A stretch of 64,000 nucleotides of DNA from CAJLIR01 sp964408085 (GCA_964408085.1 CAYOYB010000006.1:71328-135327), one strand, 5' to 3'. Positions 25,576 to 35,209 are shown, numbered from the stretch's first letter. The notes: a model not told the origin generated them from the letters alone. Numbers and translations are program-made.

Positions 25576-26640
25576 TTATTTTTGATTAACACATTCTTTT
25601 TTACTCATTACCCAGTCATTTGAACCATTTAATATAACTGCATTACAATAAGGACATCTTGGATTATTCTCATCAATAACTTTTGCGCCACAATTTGGAC
25701 AATAATCTTTACCCTTACTTAATGATTTTTCAAAAGTAATTTCGTAACTGATATCAATTGGTCTATTCTTACTACCTCTTACAACATTACCAATATTATC
25801 AACTATATAATCATACATAGCTACATTTAAAAATAATTTTACAGTAAGCACATCATTTTCTTGTCTAATATCAAATAATTTTGAATTAATATATTTGAAA
25901 TCCTTCATAATATTTCGTTGACCTTTGGCTCTTAAAGTTTCAAGCTGTCCTAAATACATATTATATAATTCATCAGTTAATAATAATCTTAAACTATGTT
26001 CATCAAAATTCATCCATGCATTTTGAATAGCAAGATAATTTTCGAATAATTTTTGTTTTAAATCTTCTTTATCATTAATACCATATTTTGATAGAATATC
26101 ATCGTTAAGATCATTATAATTTAATTTTAAATTCTTAACACTACTATTTTTAGTATTTGATTTAAATAAAACTGAAAAAATTGGTACAATCATAAAAGCA
26201 CAAAGAAATAATAAAACAAAATCTATAAGACTGTACATAGGACCAACTAATATATCAGCAATTACTAAAATTAATGCTCTAATTCCAAACAATATTAAAG
26301 CAATTATCATTGACTTTTTAGAGTCACCATGTCCAAATACTCTACCTATTGGTTGAAAAGCAAACACAAAATAATGAATTGAACAAAATAACTCCATAAA
26401 AATGGCTACACCCATTGGAAAACTAGTACTTGAATAAGTTCCACCACTACTACTAGAACTATACGAACTATCAAAGCTAGATGAGCTTGAATAATTTGAT
26501 GAACTGTCCCAGCTAGACCCACTATCATAACTACTATCAAAACCAGAATCAGCTTTAATAAATTGAATATTTTGAGAAAATAATAATAGTGTAAATAAAC
26601 ATATTAATGGTATAAATATAATTTTCTTATTACGCAGCAT
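25576..26640 (-). CDS. Secreted-type membrane protein with Ser-rich stretch, Tim44-like domain and zinc ribbon
   Basis: The 354-residue protein has, in order: a signal-like helix (about 9-28), a Ser/Gly/Tyr low-complexity stretch (residues 30-70), two or three membrane helices (about 75-165), a Tim44-like alpha/beta domain (about 190-315) and a C-terminal zinc ribbon (CPNCGAKV..CPYCNAVI). This order is common in gut Firmicutes proteins of unknown role. It overlaps the DUF4236 gene by 11 bp and is co-transcribed with it. Confidence 0.7.
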   Translation of the reverse strand: MLRNKKIIFIPLICLFTLLLFSQNIQFIKADSGFDSSYDSGSSWDSSSNYSSSSSFDSSYSSSSSGGTYSSTSFPMGVAIFMELFCSIHYFVFAFQPIGRVFGHGDSKKSMIIALILFGIRALILVIADILVGPMYSLIDFVLLFLCAFMIVPIFSVLFKSNTKNSSVKNLKLNYNDLNDDILSKYGINDKEDLKQKLFENYLAIQNAWMNFDEHSLRLLLTDELYNMYLGQLETLRAKGQRNIMKDFKYINSKLFDIRQENDVLTVKLFLNVAMYDYIVDNIGNVVRGSKNRPIDISYEITFEKSLSKGKDYCPNCGAKVIDENNPRCPYCNAVILNGSNDWVMSKKECVNQK

Positions 26641-26842
26641 CTTTATTTTTACCTTTCTTAGTACTTTTTTCTGTTACATAAGAAATACCAGTACCTGGGA
26701 TACCAACAGAAGTTCTAATATTTCCTTTTGCTGTTCTACCAACACGTGCTCCCTTTGTACCTACACTAAAACCTATACCACTTTTACTAAAATTAATATT
26801 TAGTGGTCCTAACTTAATTGTCTTATGAAATCTTAAACCCAT
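26630..26842 (-). CDS. DUF4236 family protein
   Basis: The 70-residue basic, Gly-rich beta protein starts MGLRFHKTIKLGPLNINFSK and contains GIGFSVGTKGARVG and TSVGIPGTGISY, the DUF4236 signature. The function is unknown. AAGGAG precedes the ATG. Its end overlaps the start of the Tim44-like gene by 11 bp in another frame. Confidence 0.85.
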   Translation of the reverse strand: MGLRFHKTIKLGPLNINFSKSGIGFSVGTKGARVGRTAKGNIRTSVGIPGTGISYVTEKSTKKGKNKDAA

Positions 26843-26871
26843 ATAATTTTAACTCCTTAATTCTTATTTTT

Positions 26872-28422
26872 TTATAATAATGGCGCAATTGTAACTAATA
26901 TTGCCTCAAATATTTTTTTAAATATTGAACGTTTCTTCCAAGTTTCATATTTAATTTGAATAGATTTATCTAAAGTATCTAAAAAATCGTCAGCCATTTT
27001 CTTTTCAGTACCTGTATTATATAACCAAACACCACATTCATAATGTAGATATAAACTTCTAAAATCAAAATTAATTGTACCAATTAAAGCAACTTCTCCA
27101 TCTACAATACAAGTCTTACCATGAATAAAACCTATCTCATATTCATAAATTTTAACACCAGCACTCAACAACTTATCATAAAATGACCTTGATAATGTAA
27201 ACACAATTTTTTTATCTGGAATATGTGGAATAATTATTCTAACATCAATTCCACTATAAGCTGCATTAGTTAAAGCTGTCAATAATTCATTATCTAATAT
27301 TAAATATGGCGTTGTGATATAAATACTTTTTTTAGCATTATTAATCATATTAATATAAGTATTTTCAGCAGGATTATCATGATTATTTGGACCATCACTA
27401 AATGGCAAAATAAAGCCATTATCATCATTTGGATAATCAGGTTCTTCTAAAATAAAATCATCATAATTTAAAAAATTATCCTTATTACCAATATTCCACA
27501 TTCTTAAAAACATAATTGCAAAATTAGTAACAGCTTTGCCAGTAACACGAACGCCAAAATCTTTCCAATGACCCAAACTTTTTGTTTTATTAATATATTC
27601 GTCACCTATATTAATACCACCTGTATAAGCTATTTTACCATCAATAACTGTAATTTTTCTGTGATCTCGATAATTCATATGTATGGAAAGAAAAGGTATA
27701 ATCGGATTAAATGTTTTGGTCGTAATATTATCTAAATTAAAATGTTCTTTAAAACCTTCTGGTAAACGCAAATTACTTCCAATTTGATCTGTTAAAATAT
27801 ATATTTTTACTCCATGTTCACTTCTATCTTTTAAAACTTCATAAAGCCTATCCCACATACTACTTTTAGCAATAATAAAGTATTCTAGAAAAATATATTT
27901 CTCAGCTTTTTTTAAATCAGTTAACATTTTTTCAAAATAAGCTTCACCAATATTTAAATACTCAATCTTATTACTACGATAAATTGGAAATTCAGATATA
28001 TTTGTTAAAAAACAAGCTTGCTTATATTTATGAATATCCATCTCTTTTAAAATCATGTAATCTTCTTTTTTAAAATTTAAAAACTTTTGTGATAACTTCC
28101 TATTTTTATCAATATTCTTTTTTAATCTTTTTGGTACACCAACATTTCCTAAAAGTAAAAATAACAAAACCCCTAAAACAGGAAAAATTGTAATTAAGAC
28201 AATCCATGTAATTTTATAAGAAGGATTAATTGGTTTAGCCACAATATAAATAACTGAACATATTTTAATTACATCAAAAATAATCTCTGAATATAAATTT
28301 AAATTATTAGTTCCCTTATATAACAAAATCAAAACAACTATTTGTAACGCTAAAACAATAAAAAATAAAGCACTATTAATAATTGTTTGAATTATATTTT
28401 GTTCACCCTTATGTTTATCCAT
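26872..28422 (-). CDS. cls: Cardiolipin synthase
   Basis: The 516-residue phospholipase D family enzyme makes cardiolipin from phosphatidylglycerol. It has two N-terminal membrane helices (about 10-65) and two HKD motifs, HRKITVIDG (first) and HGKTCIVDG (second), each followed by Gly/Asn residues (TGGINIGDEY, IGTINFDFRS). The length is normal. The second of two adjacent ATGs (28422) has better spacing from AAGGTG. Confidence 0.94.
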   Translation of the reverse strand: MDKHKGEQNIIQTIINSALFFIVLALQIVVLILLYKGTNNLNLYSEIIFDVIKICSVIYIVAKPINPSYKITWIVLITIFPVLGVLLFLLLGNVGVPKRLKKNIDKNRKLSQKFLNFKKEDYMILKEMDIHKYKQACFLTNISEFPIYRSNKIEYLNIGEAYFEKMLTDLKKAEKYIFLEYFIIAKSSMWDRLYEVLKDRSEHGVKIYILTDQIGSNLRLPEGFKEHFNLDNITTKTFNPIIPFLSIHMNYRDHRKITVIDGKIAYTGGINIGDEYINKTKSLGHWKDFGVRVTGKAVTNFAIMFLRMWNIGNKDNFLNYDDFILEEPDYPNDDNGFILPFSDGPNNHDNPAENTYINMINNAKKSIYITTPYLILDNELLTALTNAAYSGIDVRIIIPHIPDKKIVFTLSRSFYDKLLSAGVKIYEYEIGFIHGKTCIVDGEVALIGTINFDFRSLYLHYECGVWLYNTGTEKKMADDFLDTLDKSIQIKYETWKKRSIFKKIFEAILVTIAPLL

Positions 28423-28518
28423 CATATCACCTTCATACTATAAACATTTTAACATTATTTTTTAAATTTTTTAATACTTTTTGTTTATTTTTAATAGAAA
28501 TATTGAAATTTAAAAGAA

Positions 28519-28546
28519 AAAATAGGAATTTAATCCTATTTTTTTA
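28519..28546 (-). terminator. Terminator overlapping the pentapeptide-like gene stop
   Basis: AAAAATAGGA and TCCTATTTTT with a 6-base loop and a T run. The TAG stop of the gene at 28536-29066 lies in the stem. Confidence 0.75.
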
Positions 28547-29066
28547 CCATTTGAAAGGCTCTATCAATTGCGTCACTAACTTCTCCATAACCATCAACAA
28601 CCTGGATATCTGTTAAATTATTGGTTTCTTTTAATTGGGAATATTGATTTTTAGACATAATTCCTCCAATACTACCTGTAAAATCAGTATTTGAACAATC
28701 ACAGTTATTTAATGAACCGTTAATTTTGACACCATTTAATTTACAATCTATTATTTTTTGTTTATACAATGTTTCCGGATTTAGTACAACACCATGAAAA
28801 TCCGTAAAATCAATGTTTTCTGCTTTAAAGTTATCAAAAGAAATTCCCGTAAAATCTATTTTTTTCATAAGCTCTATATCAAAAGCAAATTCATAATAGT
28901 GATCAACATAATCTGGAAAACAATCATGATTAAAACAACTTTTGAAAAATATTTCACGAATTTCATTTAAATCATATGTTATTTTAATTTTTTCTTCTCC
29001 ATTATAATTTTTCAATAATTCTTCTAATTTAGTGCGTAATTTAAGTATATTACCTATATCTAACAT
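28536..29066 (-). CDS. Pentapeptide-repeat-like protein
   Basis: The protein has 176 residues from the ATG at 29066 (AGAGGTG upstream). The N-terminal helical part is followed by degenerate five-residue repeats of the A(D/N)LXX type (IDFTGISFDNFKAENIDFTD, CDCSNTDFTGSIGG), which form a right-handed quadrilateral helix. Such proteins are often DNA mimics or scaffolds, but nothing points to a particular role. It is divergent from the symporter gene at 29204. Confidence 0.6.
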   Translation of the reverse strand: MLDIGNILKLRTKLEELLKNYNGEEKIKITYDLNEIREIFFKSCFNHDCFPDYVDHYYEFAFDIELMKKIDFTGISFDNFKAENIDFTDFHGVVLNPETLYKQKIIDCKLNGVKINGSLNNCDCSNTDFTGSIGGIMSKNQYSQLKETNNLTDIQVVDGYGEVSDAIDRAFQMVKK

Positions 29067-29203
29067 ACAAACACCTCTTTCATTTCCAACTATTTTAACA
29101 TTATAGTTTTTAAAAGTAAACACTTTTTGTCTTTTATTGTCTACTGATAAACTACATAGAAAAATAGATAATGGATAAAATAAATTATAAGGAGTGTATT
29201 TTA

Positions 29204-30481
29204 ATGATTATACTAACAAATAAATTATTATGGGCAGTAGCATCCTCTCTCATTATTATATCTAGTATTTATTTTTCTTTAAAATTTAAGTTTATACAGT
29301 TAAATATTAAAAAAATTTTAAAGAGTACTTTTATTAGTGATAAAAAAGAAAAAGGGTTAAGTCCCCTTTCAACTTTAATGTTAACCTTAGCTGGTAAAAT
29401 TGGTGTTGGTAGTATTGCAGGTGTTGCTCTTGCTATTTATATAGGTGGTCCTGGAACAATTTTTTGGATGTGGATAATGGCCTTAATATCAGCATCTAAC
29501 ACTTTTGCCGAAACTTATATTGGTATTCTCTATAAGGAAAAAGATGAAGATAATATTTATAAAGGTGGTCCCAGCTATTATATAAAAAATGGTTTAAATA
29601 AAAAAAATCTCGCTATTTTTTGTGCTATCCTAATAATTATTTGTTATTTAGTTGGTTTTATTCCAATTCAAGCTAACACAATAACCAAATCAATCAACGA
29701 AATTATAATAATTAACCCTATTATTATTGGTTTAATTTTATGTAGTTTTTCTGCCCTTATCATTTTTGGTGGCATAAAAAAAATAAGTAATGTTTCTAAC
29801 AAAATAGTACCTGCTATGACGCTTTTATATTTACTAGTTGCAGGTATAATTGTTATAAAAAACATTACTATGATTCCTAATATTTTGTTAACTATCTTAA
29901 AAGATGCTTTTAATTTTAAACCTTTTTTTACAGGTTTTATGTCTACATTAATAATTGGTATTCAAAGAGGAATATTTGCTAATGAATCAGGTTTAGGAAC
30001 AGGTAGTATTGCTTCATCAACTACCTCTGATAATGACCCAATAAAAACTGGTTATGTTCAAATGTTAGGGATTTATATTACCACTCTACTCATTTGTACA
30101 TCAACAGCTTTAATTATTATGACATCTAATTATAATATGATAAATTTTACAGATATTAATGGTATTGAAATAACGCAATATGCTTTTACTTATCATCTAG
30201 GTAATATTGGTAATATTATAATTTTTATTTCTATTTTATTTTTTGCTTTTTCAACTATTTTAACAGGTTATTATTATATAGAGTCAAACCTTAAATTTTT
30301 CAAATCAAAAATTAGTCATAAACAATTAATAATTATAAAAGCTATCACTATAATATTTTTATTTATTGGTTGTATTATTTCATCAGAACAACTTTGGGAT
30401 ATAGTTGACTGTCTTGTAGCAATGCTTGCTATTATAAATATTTATGCTTTAGTAAAATTACGCCATAAAATTAAAATTTAA
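29204..30481 (+). CDS. AGCS family amino acid:cation symporter
   Basis: The 425-residue polytopic membrane protein contains GKIGVGSIAGVALAIYIGGP, the family block with two Gly-rich turns, and QRGIFANESGLGTGSIASS, the AGCS/DAACS signature for Na+- or H+-coupled alanine or glycine uptake. The start is ATG 29204 (GGAG nine bases upstream). It is somewhat short for the family (usually about 450). It converges with the DUF2974 gene, the two stops overlapping by 4 bp. Confidence 0.9.
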   Translation: MIILTNKLLWAVASSLIIISSIYFSLKFKFIQLNIKKILKSTFISDKKEKGLSPLSTLMLTLAGKIGVGSIAGVALAIYIGGPGTIFWMWIMALISASNTFAETYIGILYKEKDEDNIYKGGPSYYIKNGLNKKNLAIFCAILIIICYLVGFIPIQANTITKSINEIIIINPIIIGLILCSFSALIIFGGIKKISNVSNKIVPAMTLLYLLVAGIIVIKNITMIPNILLTILKDAFNFKPFFTGFMSTLIIGIQRGIFANESGLGTGSIASSTTSDNDPIKTGYVQMLGIYITTLLICTSTALIIMTSNYNMINFTDINGIEITQYAFTYHLGNIGNIIIFISILFFAFSTILTGYYYIESNLKFFKSKISHKQLIIIKAITIIFLFIGCIISSEQLWDIVDCLVAMLAIINIYALVKLRHKIKI

Positions 30482-31578
30482 TCTTCTCTATTTTTTGAAA
30501 ATAAATTATTTTTAAAATCATTAGTACAATATTTTATTAAAAATTTAAATAAATCCATAATCATTGATTTTGTTTCTTTGTCTAAATTTTTAGTTTCTTT
30601 AATAATTTTAATCGTATTATTAAATTTATCTAATTTATAATCTAACAAATTATTAATTCCTGCTCGATTACATATATCAAATAAAGCATCTACAAAGTGT
30701 TTTCTATCTATATCGTTATATTTATCTAGCCATTTAATAATACCATTATCTAATTCTTTACTCAAAAAACTTAATTTAGCAGGTACTAAGCAAGTTCCTT
30801 CTATTTTCCAGTTAGATAAATCATGCGCAATTAAGCCCCTTTCATAAGAATAAACCACTTTGTAATTATCACTGTGTCTAAGTAATAATCCTACAAAACT
30901 ATAATTAGGGATAATATGCATTAACCTATTGTTTATTAATTTATATTGTTTTGATTCGATTTGTTCTTTTCTAAGTCCTGGTCCATCATTATTATAAATT
31001 TTGATGATTTTTTTTCGTTTCCAAAATTTACAATACATACTAGCTACAAGAGCTAAATTACCACCTTTAGAATGTCCACCAACAATAATATTTTTGCTTG
31101 ATAACTTTATATTTTTATTTAAATATTGGATTGCCAATTCTTGGGCTTTAACAGGAAATTTATAACAAAGTTCAAAATCTTCTTTCCAACCACTAATTAA
31201 ATGATCTGTTCCTTCAAAAGAAATATAATTAGTATTTTCATTTATTTTAATGTTCATAGCGCAAAATTGCGTAACATCAGAAAAAATATACTCATAATTA
31301 GTAATAATTAAATCTTTATATCTAACTGTATCTTTTATTAAATTTAAAATTTTAACAGCTGTTTTTACAGCTATAATATTTTTTATTATTTGTGAGTTAG
31401 TGTGATTTTTAAAATAAATATCAGCAATTTCTTTTATAGTCAAGTTATTAACATCAGTATCAGCCCCAAAATCAACATATGATAATGCTGAAAAAATTAA
31501 ATTATCAGCATCATTAAATGGTACTTCTGAAAAAGATAGATTACCATAATTGCTTATATAATTAAAAATATTTTTCAT
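30478..31578 (-). CDS. DUF2974 (Mbeg1-like) alpha/beta hydrolase
   Basis: The 366-residue lipase-fold protein has the nucleophile elbow GGHSKGGNLALVASMY, in the G-H-S-K-G-G form typical of DUF2974. Other blocks are FSALSYVDFG near the N-terminus, FEGTD and NNDGPGL. The substrate is unknown. It starts in the TAATG that also holds the tgt stop, so it is translationally coupled to tgt. Confidence 0.85.
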   Translation of the reverse strand: MKNIFNYISNYGNLSFSEVPFNDADNLIFSALSYVDFGADTDVNNLTIKEIADIYFKNHTNSQIIKNIIAVKTAVKILNLIKDTVRYKDLIITNYEYIFSDVTQFCAMNIKINENTNYISFEGTDHLISGWKEDFELCYKFPVKAQELAIQYLNKNIKLSSKNIIVGGHSKGGNLALVASMYCKFWKRKKIIKIYNNDGPGLRKEQIESKQYKLINNRLMHIIPNYSFVGLLLRHSDNYKVVYSYERGLIAHDLSNWKIEGTCLVPAKLSFLSKELDNGIIKWLDKYNDIDRKHFVDALFDICNRAGINNLLDYKLDKFNNTIKIIKETKNLDKETKSMIMDLFKFLIKYCTNDFKNNLFSKNRED

Positions 31579-32699
31579 TAATCATCAGTTTCCTTTAAAT
31601 AACTAGCTAAAAAACTTTCACGAAATTCTAAAATATTATCATTTTTAATTGATTCTCTTAAATCTTCTGTTAACTTAATTAAAAAACGAATATTATGGAT
31701 AGATAAAAGTGTTCCACCTAAAGCTTCGCCACAAATAATTAGATGCCTAATATAAGCTTTAGTATAATTTTGACAGGCATAACAATCACAAGTATCTTCT
31801 AGTGGTGTAAAATCTTCCTTATATTTGGCGTTCTTTATATTTATTTTTCCATTATGTGTAAAAGCATTACCATGTCTAGCAATACGCGTTGGAAGTACAC
31901 AATCAAACATATCAATCCCTCGAATAACACCTTCGATTATATCGACAGGTTCTCCTACACCCATTAAATATCTTGGTTTATCACTAGGTAAAAAACGAAT
32001 ACCATCTTCAACCATTTTATACATAGTATCTTTACCTTCACCAACACTGGTTCCACCAATACTATAACCATCAAAATCAAGCTTTACTGTTTCCTTAGCT
32101 GAAAACTCTCTTAAATCTGTATATTCTCCACCCTGTACAATTCCAAATAATGATTGATTAGAATTATTAAAAACATCTTTTCCTCTTTTAGCCCAACGTA
32201 ATGTTCGCTCAGTACTTGCTTTAGCATATTCATAATCAGCTGGATATGGTATACATTCATCAAAACTCATCGCAATATCACTATCTAATTTATTTTGAAT
32301 TTGAATTGATAATTCTGGAGTTAAAAATAATGATTTACCATCTATATGACTTTTAAATTTAACGCCCTCTTCTACAATATCTTTCTTTTTATTTTTTGCT
32401 AAAGAAAAAACTTGAAAACCACCACTATCTGTTAAAATTGGTCCATTATAGTTCATAAATTTATGTAATCCACCAGCATGCGCTACAATATCCTCACCAG
32501 GTCTTAACCATAAATGATAGGTATTAGATAAAATAATGCCACTGCCACAAGCTTTTACTTGTTCAGGAGTAAGTGTTTTAACTGTCGCAAGCGTTCCAAC
32601 TGGCATAAACATTGGTGTTTCAAAACTTCCATGATTAGTATGCAAAATACCACATCTTGCATTACCTGATTTTTTTAATAACTCATATTTTATCTTCAT
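31578..32699 (-). CDS. tgt: tRNA-guanine transglycosylase (queuine/preQ1)
   Basis: The 373-residue TIM-barrel enzyme swaps guanine-34 for preQ1 in GUN-anticodon tRNAs. Visible are TDSGGFQVFSL with the catalytic Asp, GVGEP, FDCVLPTRIARHG with the nucleophile Asp, and the zinc site CDCYACQNYTKAYIRHL. It is followed by the coupled DUF2974 gene. A decayed copy of its 5' third lies at about 33556-33780. Confidence 0.97.
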   Translation of the reverse strand: MKIKYELLKKSGNARCGILHTNHGSFETPMFMPVGTLATVKTLTPEQVKACGSGIILSNTYHLWLRPGEDIVAHAGGLHKFMNYNGPILTDSGGFQVFSLAKNKKKDIVEEGVKFKSHIDGKSLFLTPELSIQIQNKLDSDIAMSFDECIPYPADYEYAKASTERTLRWAKRGKDVFNNSNQSLFGIVQGGEYTDLREFSAKETVKLDFDGYSIGGTSVGEGKDTMYKMVEDGIRFLPSDKPRYLMGVGEPVDIIEGVIRGIDMFDCVLPTRIARHGNAFTHNGKINIKNAKYKEDFTPLEDTCDCYACQNYTKAYIRHLIICGEALGGTLLSIHNIRFLIKLTEDLRESIKNDNILEFRESFLASYLKETDD

Positions 32700-32776
32700 A
32701 GTTAGTCACCTTCATAATGAAAATTATATATTATTTTTCCTTAAATAGCAAATTTTAACAAAGATAAATTTTAATG

Positions 32777-32804
32777 TTGACTTTTTTATTATTTATATTA
32801 TAAT
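32777..32804 (+). promoter_or_regulatory. Promoter of orphan gene copy 1
   Basis: TTGACT, 16 bp, TATAAT. The same block is repeated at 33856-33883 in front of copy 2. Confidence 0.75.
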
Positions 32805-32832
32805 ATTACAAGTAAAAAAAGGGGAAAAGAAA

Positions 32833-33465
32833 ATGGAAAATAAATTATTTGGTGCTAGTGAATTAAGTACAATTAACACTGAAAGATTAGTAGAAATAAA
32901 AAATTATGCCTTAATTGAATATAATAGATATATATATAGAACTAAGCCTCATAATCATACATTTCATCACATGATAAATTATAATTCAAAGTCGCAAATA
33001 TTTTTAAATTTAAATAGTGGAATTACTCTAACATTAGAAAATTATATGGAATATAAAGCAAATACTAAAGACTTTCCACTTAATAATGATATTGAAAAAA
33101 TCTTTTTTATGTGTAATGGTGTCTTTCCAAATGATGAAAAATTCTTAAATATATTAAAACAATATGATTACTTAAACATGTTTGATGAATTTATTAGAGT
33201 GTATATTGATATAGACGAAAAATACCGAGGCAATGAAAAACGCGCTAATATGCATAAATCTATGCAATATATAAATTTTATAAAATCTCATAAGAAAGAA
33301 CTTATTGAGATTACAGAATATTTTTCTAGATTCCATTGTATAACTGATATACATTTAGTTATAAATAAGTTATTGCAAATATGTTATTTTAATCCTGAAT
33401 TATATAATTCTTATGTAGAAACAGATGAAGACAAAAAAACTAACCAAAAAGTAAAAATGAGTTAG
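32833..33465 (+). CDS. Orphan duplicated protein, copy 1 (210 aa)
   Basis: A soluble, mostly helical protein beginning MENKLFGASELSTINTERL. Its C-terminal half is almost the same as copy 2 (KFLNILKQYDYLN, FDEFIRVYIDIDEKY, NKLLQICYFNPELYNSYVET). The middle (residues 35-80) has diverged strongly from copy 2. AAGGGGAAAAG lies before the ATG. The last codons and stop lie inside a terminator stem (AAAACTAAC..GTTAGTTTT). No family is recognised. It was duplicated together with flanking pieces of tgt and the amidotransferase gene. Confidence 0.7.
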   Translation: MENKLFGASELSTINTERLVEIKNYALIEYNRYIYRTKPHNHTFHHMINYNSKSQIFLNLNSGITLTLENYMEYKANTKDFPLNNDIEKIFFMCNGVFPNDEKFLNILKQYDYLNMFDEFIRVYIDIDEKYRGNEKRANMHKSMQYINFIKSHKKELIEITEYFSRFHCITDIHLVINKLLQICYFNPELYNSYVETDEDKKTNQKVKMS

Positions 33466-33469
33466 TTTT

Positions 33470-33555
33470 TTTAGTACAAGTATCTATAAAATATTTAAAA
33501 ATTTTTTTACTAAAATCTTGTATAGTTTCTATTACTCTATTGTCACTTCTAACCT
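33470..33555 (-). pseudogene. Decayed 3' fragment of the amidotransferase gene
   Basis: This matches the 3' end of the gene at 34566-35186 (TACAAGTATCTATAAA, TCTATTACTC, GTCACTTCTA) with an internal loss of about 80 bp between A/T runs. It is part of a tandem duplication and cannot be translated usefully. Confidence 0.8.
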
Positions 33556-33780
33556 ATATTGATAACTCTGGAGTAAAAAATAAAAATTTACCATCTATAT
33601 CACTTTTAAATTTAACGCCCTCTTCTACAAGTCTTTACTTATTAATGTGTAATAGTATTAATAGTTGCAAGTATCCAAATTAGCATAAACATTGGTGTTT
33701 CAAAACTCCCATGGTTAGTATATAAAATGCCATATTTTGCATTACACAATTTTTTAATAACTGATATTTTATCTCCATAG
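33556..33780 (-). pseudogene. Decayed 5' fragment of tgt
   Basis: This matches tgt from about its codon 130 back to its start codon and upstream region (TTGATAACTCTGGAGT, TAAATTTAACGCCCTCTTCT, GCATAAACATTGGTGTTTC), with a large internal deletion and many substitutions. The junction with the amidotransferase fragment at about 33555 is the novel joint of a tandem duplication. With the preceding fragment it fills the 447-bp gap between the two orphan copies. Confidence 0.82.
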
Positions 33781-33855
33781 TTAGCCACCTTCATAATGAA
33801 AACTATATATTAATTTTCCTTAAATAGCAAATTTTAATAAAGATAAATTTTAATG

Positions 33856-33883
33856 TTGACTTTTTTATTATTTATATTATAAT
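33856..33883 (+). promoter_or_regulatory. Promoter of orphan gene copy 2
   Basis: TTGACT, 16 bp, TATAAT, a copy of the promoter at 32777-32804 carried along in the duplication. Confidence 0.75.
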
Positions 33884-33912
33884 ATTACAAGAAAAAAAGG
33901 GGCGAAAATAGT

Positions 33913-34569
33913 ATGGAAAATAAATTATTTGGAGCTAGTGAATTAAGTACAATTAACATAGAAAGATTAAATAAGATAAAACAATATGCACTATATGAAT
34001 ATCAAACCTATATGAATCCAAGTATCAATTTACCACTTAGCTTTACCAAAGTAACTAAAACTGCTTCAGCACATAAAATCGCTGGAAATAAACCTGCTGT
34101 TCCAAATATTAAGCCTCATGTAAACATTTTACCATTAGAAAAATATTTATTAGATAAATCATCATCTAAAAGATTTCAACTTAATAACGATGTAGAAAAA
34201 TGTTTCTTTATCTGTAGTGGTGTCTTTCTAGATGATGAAAAATTCTTAAACATATTAAAACAATATGATTACTTAAACGTGTTTGATGAATTTATTAGGG
34301 TGTATATTGATATAGACGAAAAATACCAAGGCAATGAAAAACGCGCTAATATGCATAAATCTATGCAATATGCAAAATTTATAAAATCCAATAATGATAA
34401 GCTTATTAAACTTATGGCATATTTTTATAAATTTCATAAGATAAGTAAAATCAGTATAATTATAAATAAATTATTGCAAATATGTTATTTTAATCCTGAA
34501 TTATATAATTCTTATGTAGAAACAGATGAAGATATAAAAACTAACCAAAAAACAAATAAAATTGGTTAG
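33913..34569 (+). CDS. Orphan duplicated protein, copy 2 (218 aa)
   Basis: The paralogue of the gene at 32833: the first 18 residues and the C-terminal 120 are closely alike, while residues 35-80 are different and slightly longer (with an Ala/Pro/Lys-rich piece). This pattern suggests selection or replacement acting on one segment. The stop overlaps the convergent amidotransferase stop by 4 bp and lies in a terminator stem (ACTAACC..GGTTAGT). The function is unknown. Confidence 0.7.
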   Translation: MENKLFGASELSTINIERLNKIKQYALYEYQTYMNPSINLPLSFTKVTKTASAHKIAGNKPAVPNIKPHVNILPLEKYLLDKSSSKRFQLNNDVEKCFFICSGVFLDDEKFLNILKQYDYLNVFDEFIRVYIDIDEKYQGNEKRANMHKSMQYAKFIKSNNDKLIKLMAYFYKFHKISKISIIINKLLQICYFNPELYNSYVETDEDIKTNQKTNKIG

Positions 34570-35186
34570 TCTTTTTTAGTACAAGTATCTATAAAGTATT
34601 TAAAAATTTTCTTACTATAATCATCAAAATTAACCATATCTTCAGGATGCCATTCTACTCCTAAAAAAAATTTTTTACTAGAATCTTCTATAGCTTCTAT
34701 TACTCCATCGTCACTTCTAGCCGATACAGTTAAATTAGGACCCTTAATTTCATAATTGTGGCGACTATTAATACTAATATTATACTCTCCTATTATATCA
34801 AAAAGTTTAGTATTTTTATAAATTGTAACATTATGTAATTTTAATTTATCTAAAGAATTATGAATATTAATTGTTGTTTCCTTTAAATTACCACCAAAAA
34901 CCTCACCTATTGTTTGCATTCCTAAACAGATACCAAGTAATGGAATATCTAAATCATGACATTTTTTAATTAATTCATAATCAAAATCAGTTGCATTATT
35001 TCCACCTTGCAAAACAAAACCATCACATAAATTTAATAACTCTAAACTCAAACTATCGTTTATAATTCCTATTGTATGAGCGCCATACTGATTTAAAACT
35101 TTATAAACATTATTATAAATAATTTGAACATTCTTTTCCATTATATTTTTATCTGGTCTTAAAACAACACCAATAATTGGTTTCAT
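34566..35186 (-). CDS. Class I glutamine amidotransferase (gamma-glutamyl-GABA hydrolase-like)
   Basis: The 206-residue PuuD/peptidase C26-type protein has the oxyanion and nucleophile region GICLGMQTIGEVFGG (Cys in GICLG) and the His-Glu pair GVEWHPED near the end. This is the family that hydrolyses gamma-glutamyl amides; the actual substrate is unknown. The start is ATG 35186 with AAGGAGA upstream. It is slightly shorter than PuuD (about 250), lacking an N-terminal loop. A decayed 3' copy lies at 33470-33555. Confidence 0.85.
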   Translation of the reverse strand: MKPIIGVVLRPDKNIMEKNVQIIYNNVYKVLNQYGAHTIGIINDSLSLELLNLCDGFVLQGGNNATDFDYELIKKCHDLDIPLLGICLGMQTIGEVFGGNLKETTINIHNSLDKLKLHNVTIYKNTKLFDIIGEYNISINSRHNYEIKGPNLTVSARSDDGVIEAIEDSSKKFFLGVEWHPEDMVNFDDYSKKIFKYFIDTCTKKD

Positions 35187-35209
35187 AATTTCTCCTTTCA
35201 AAAAAATGA

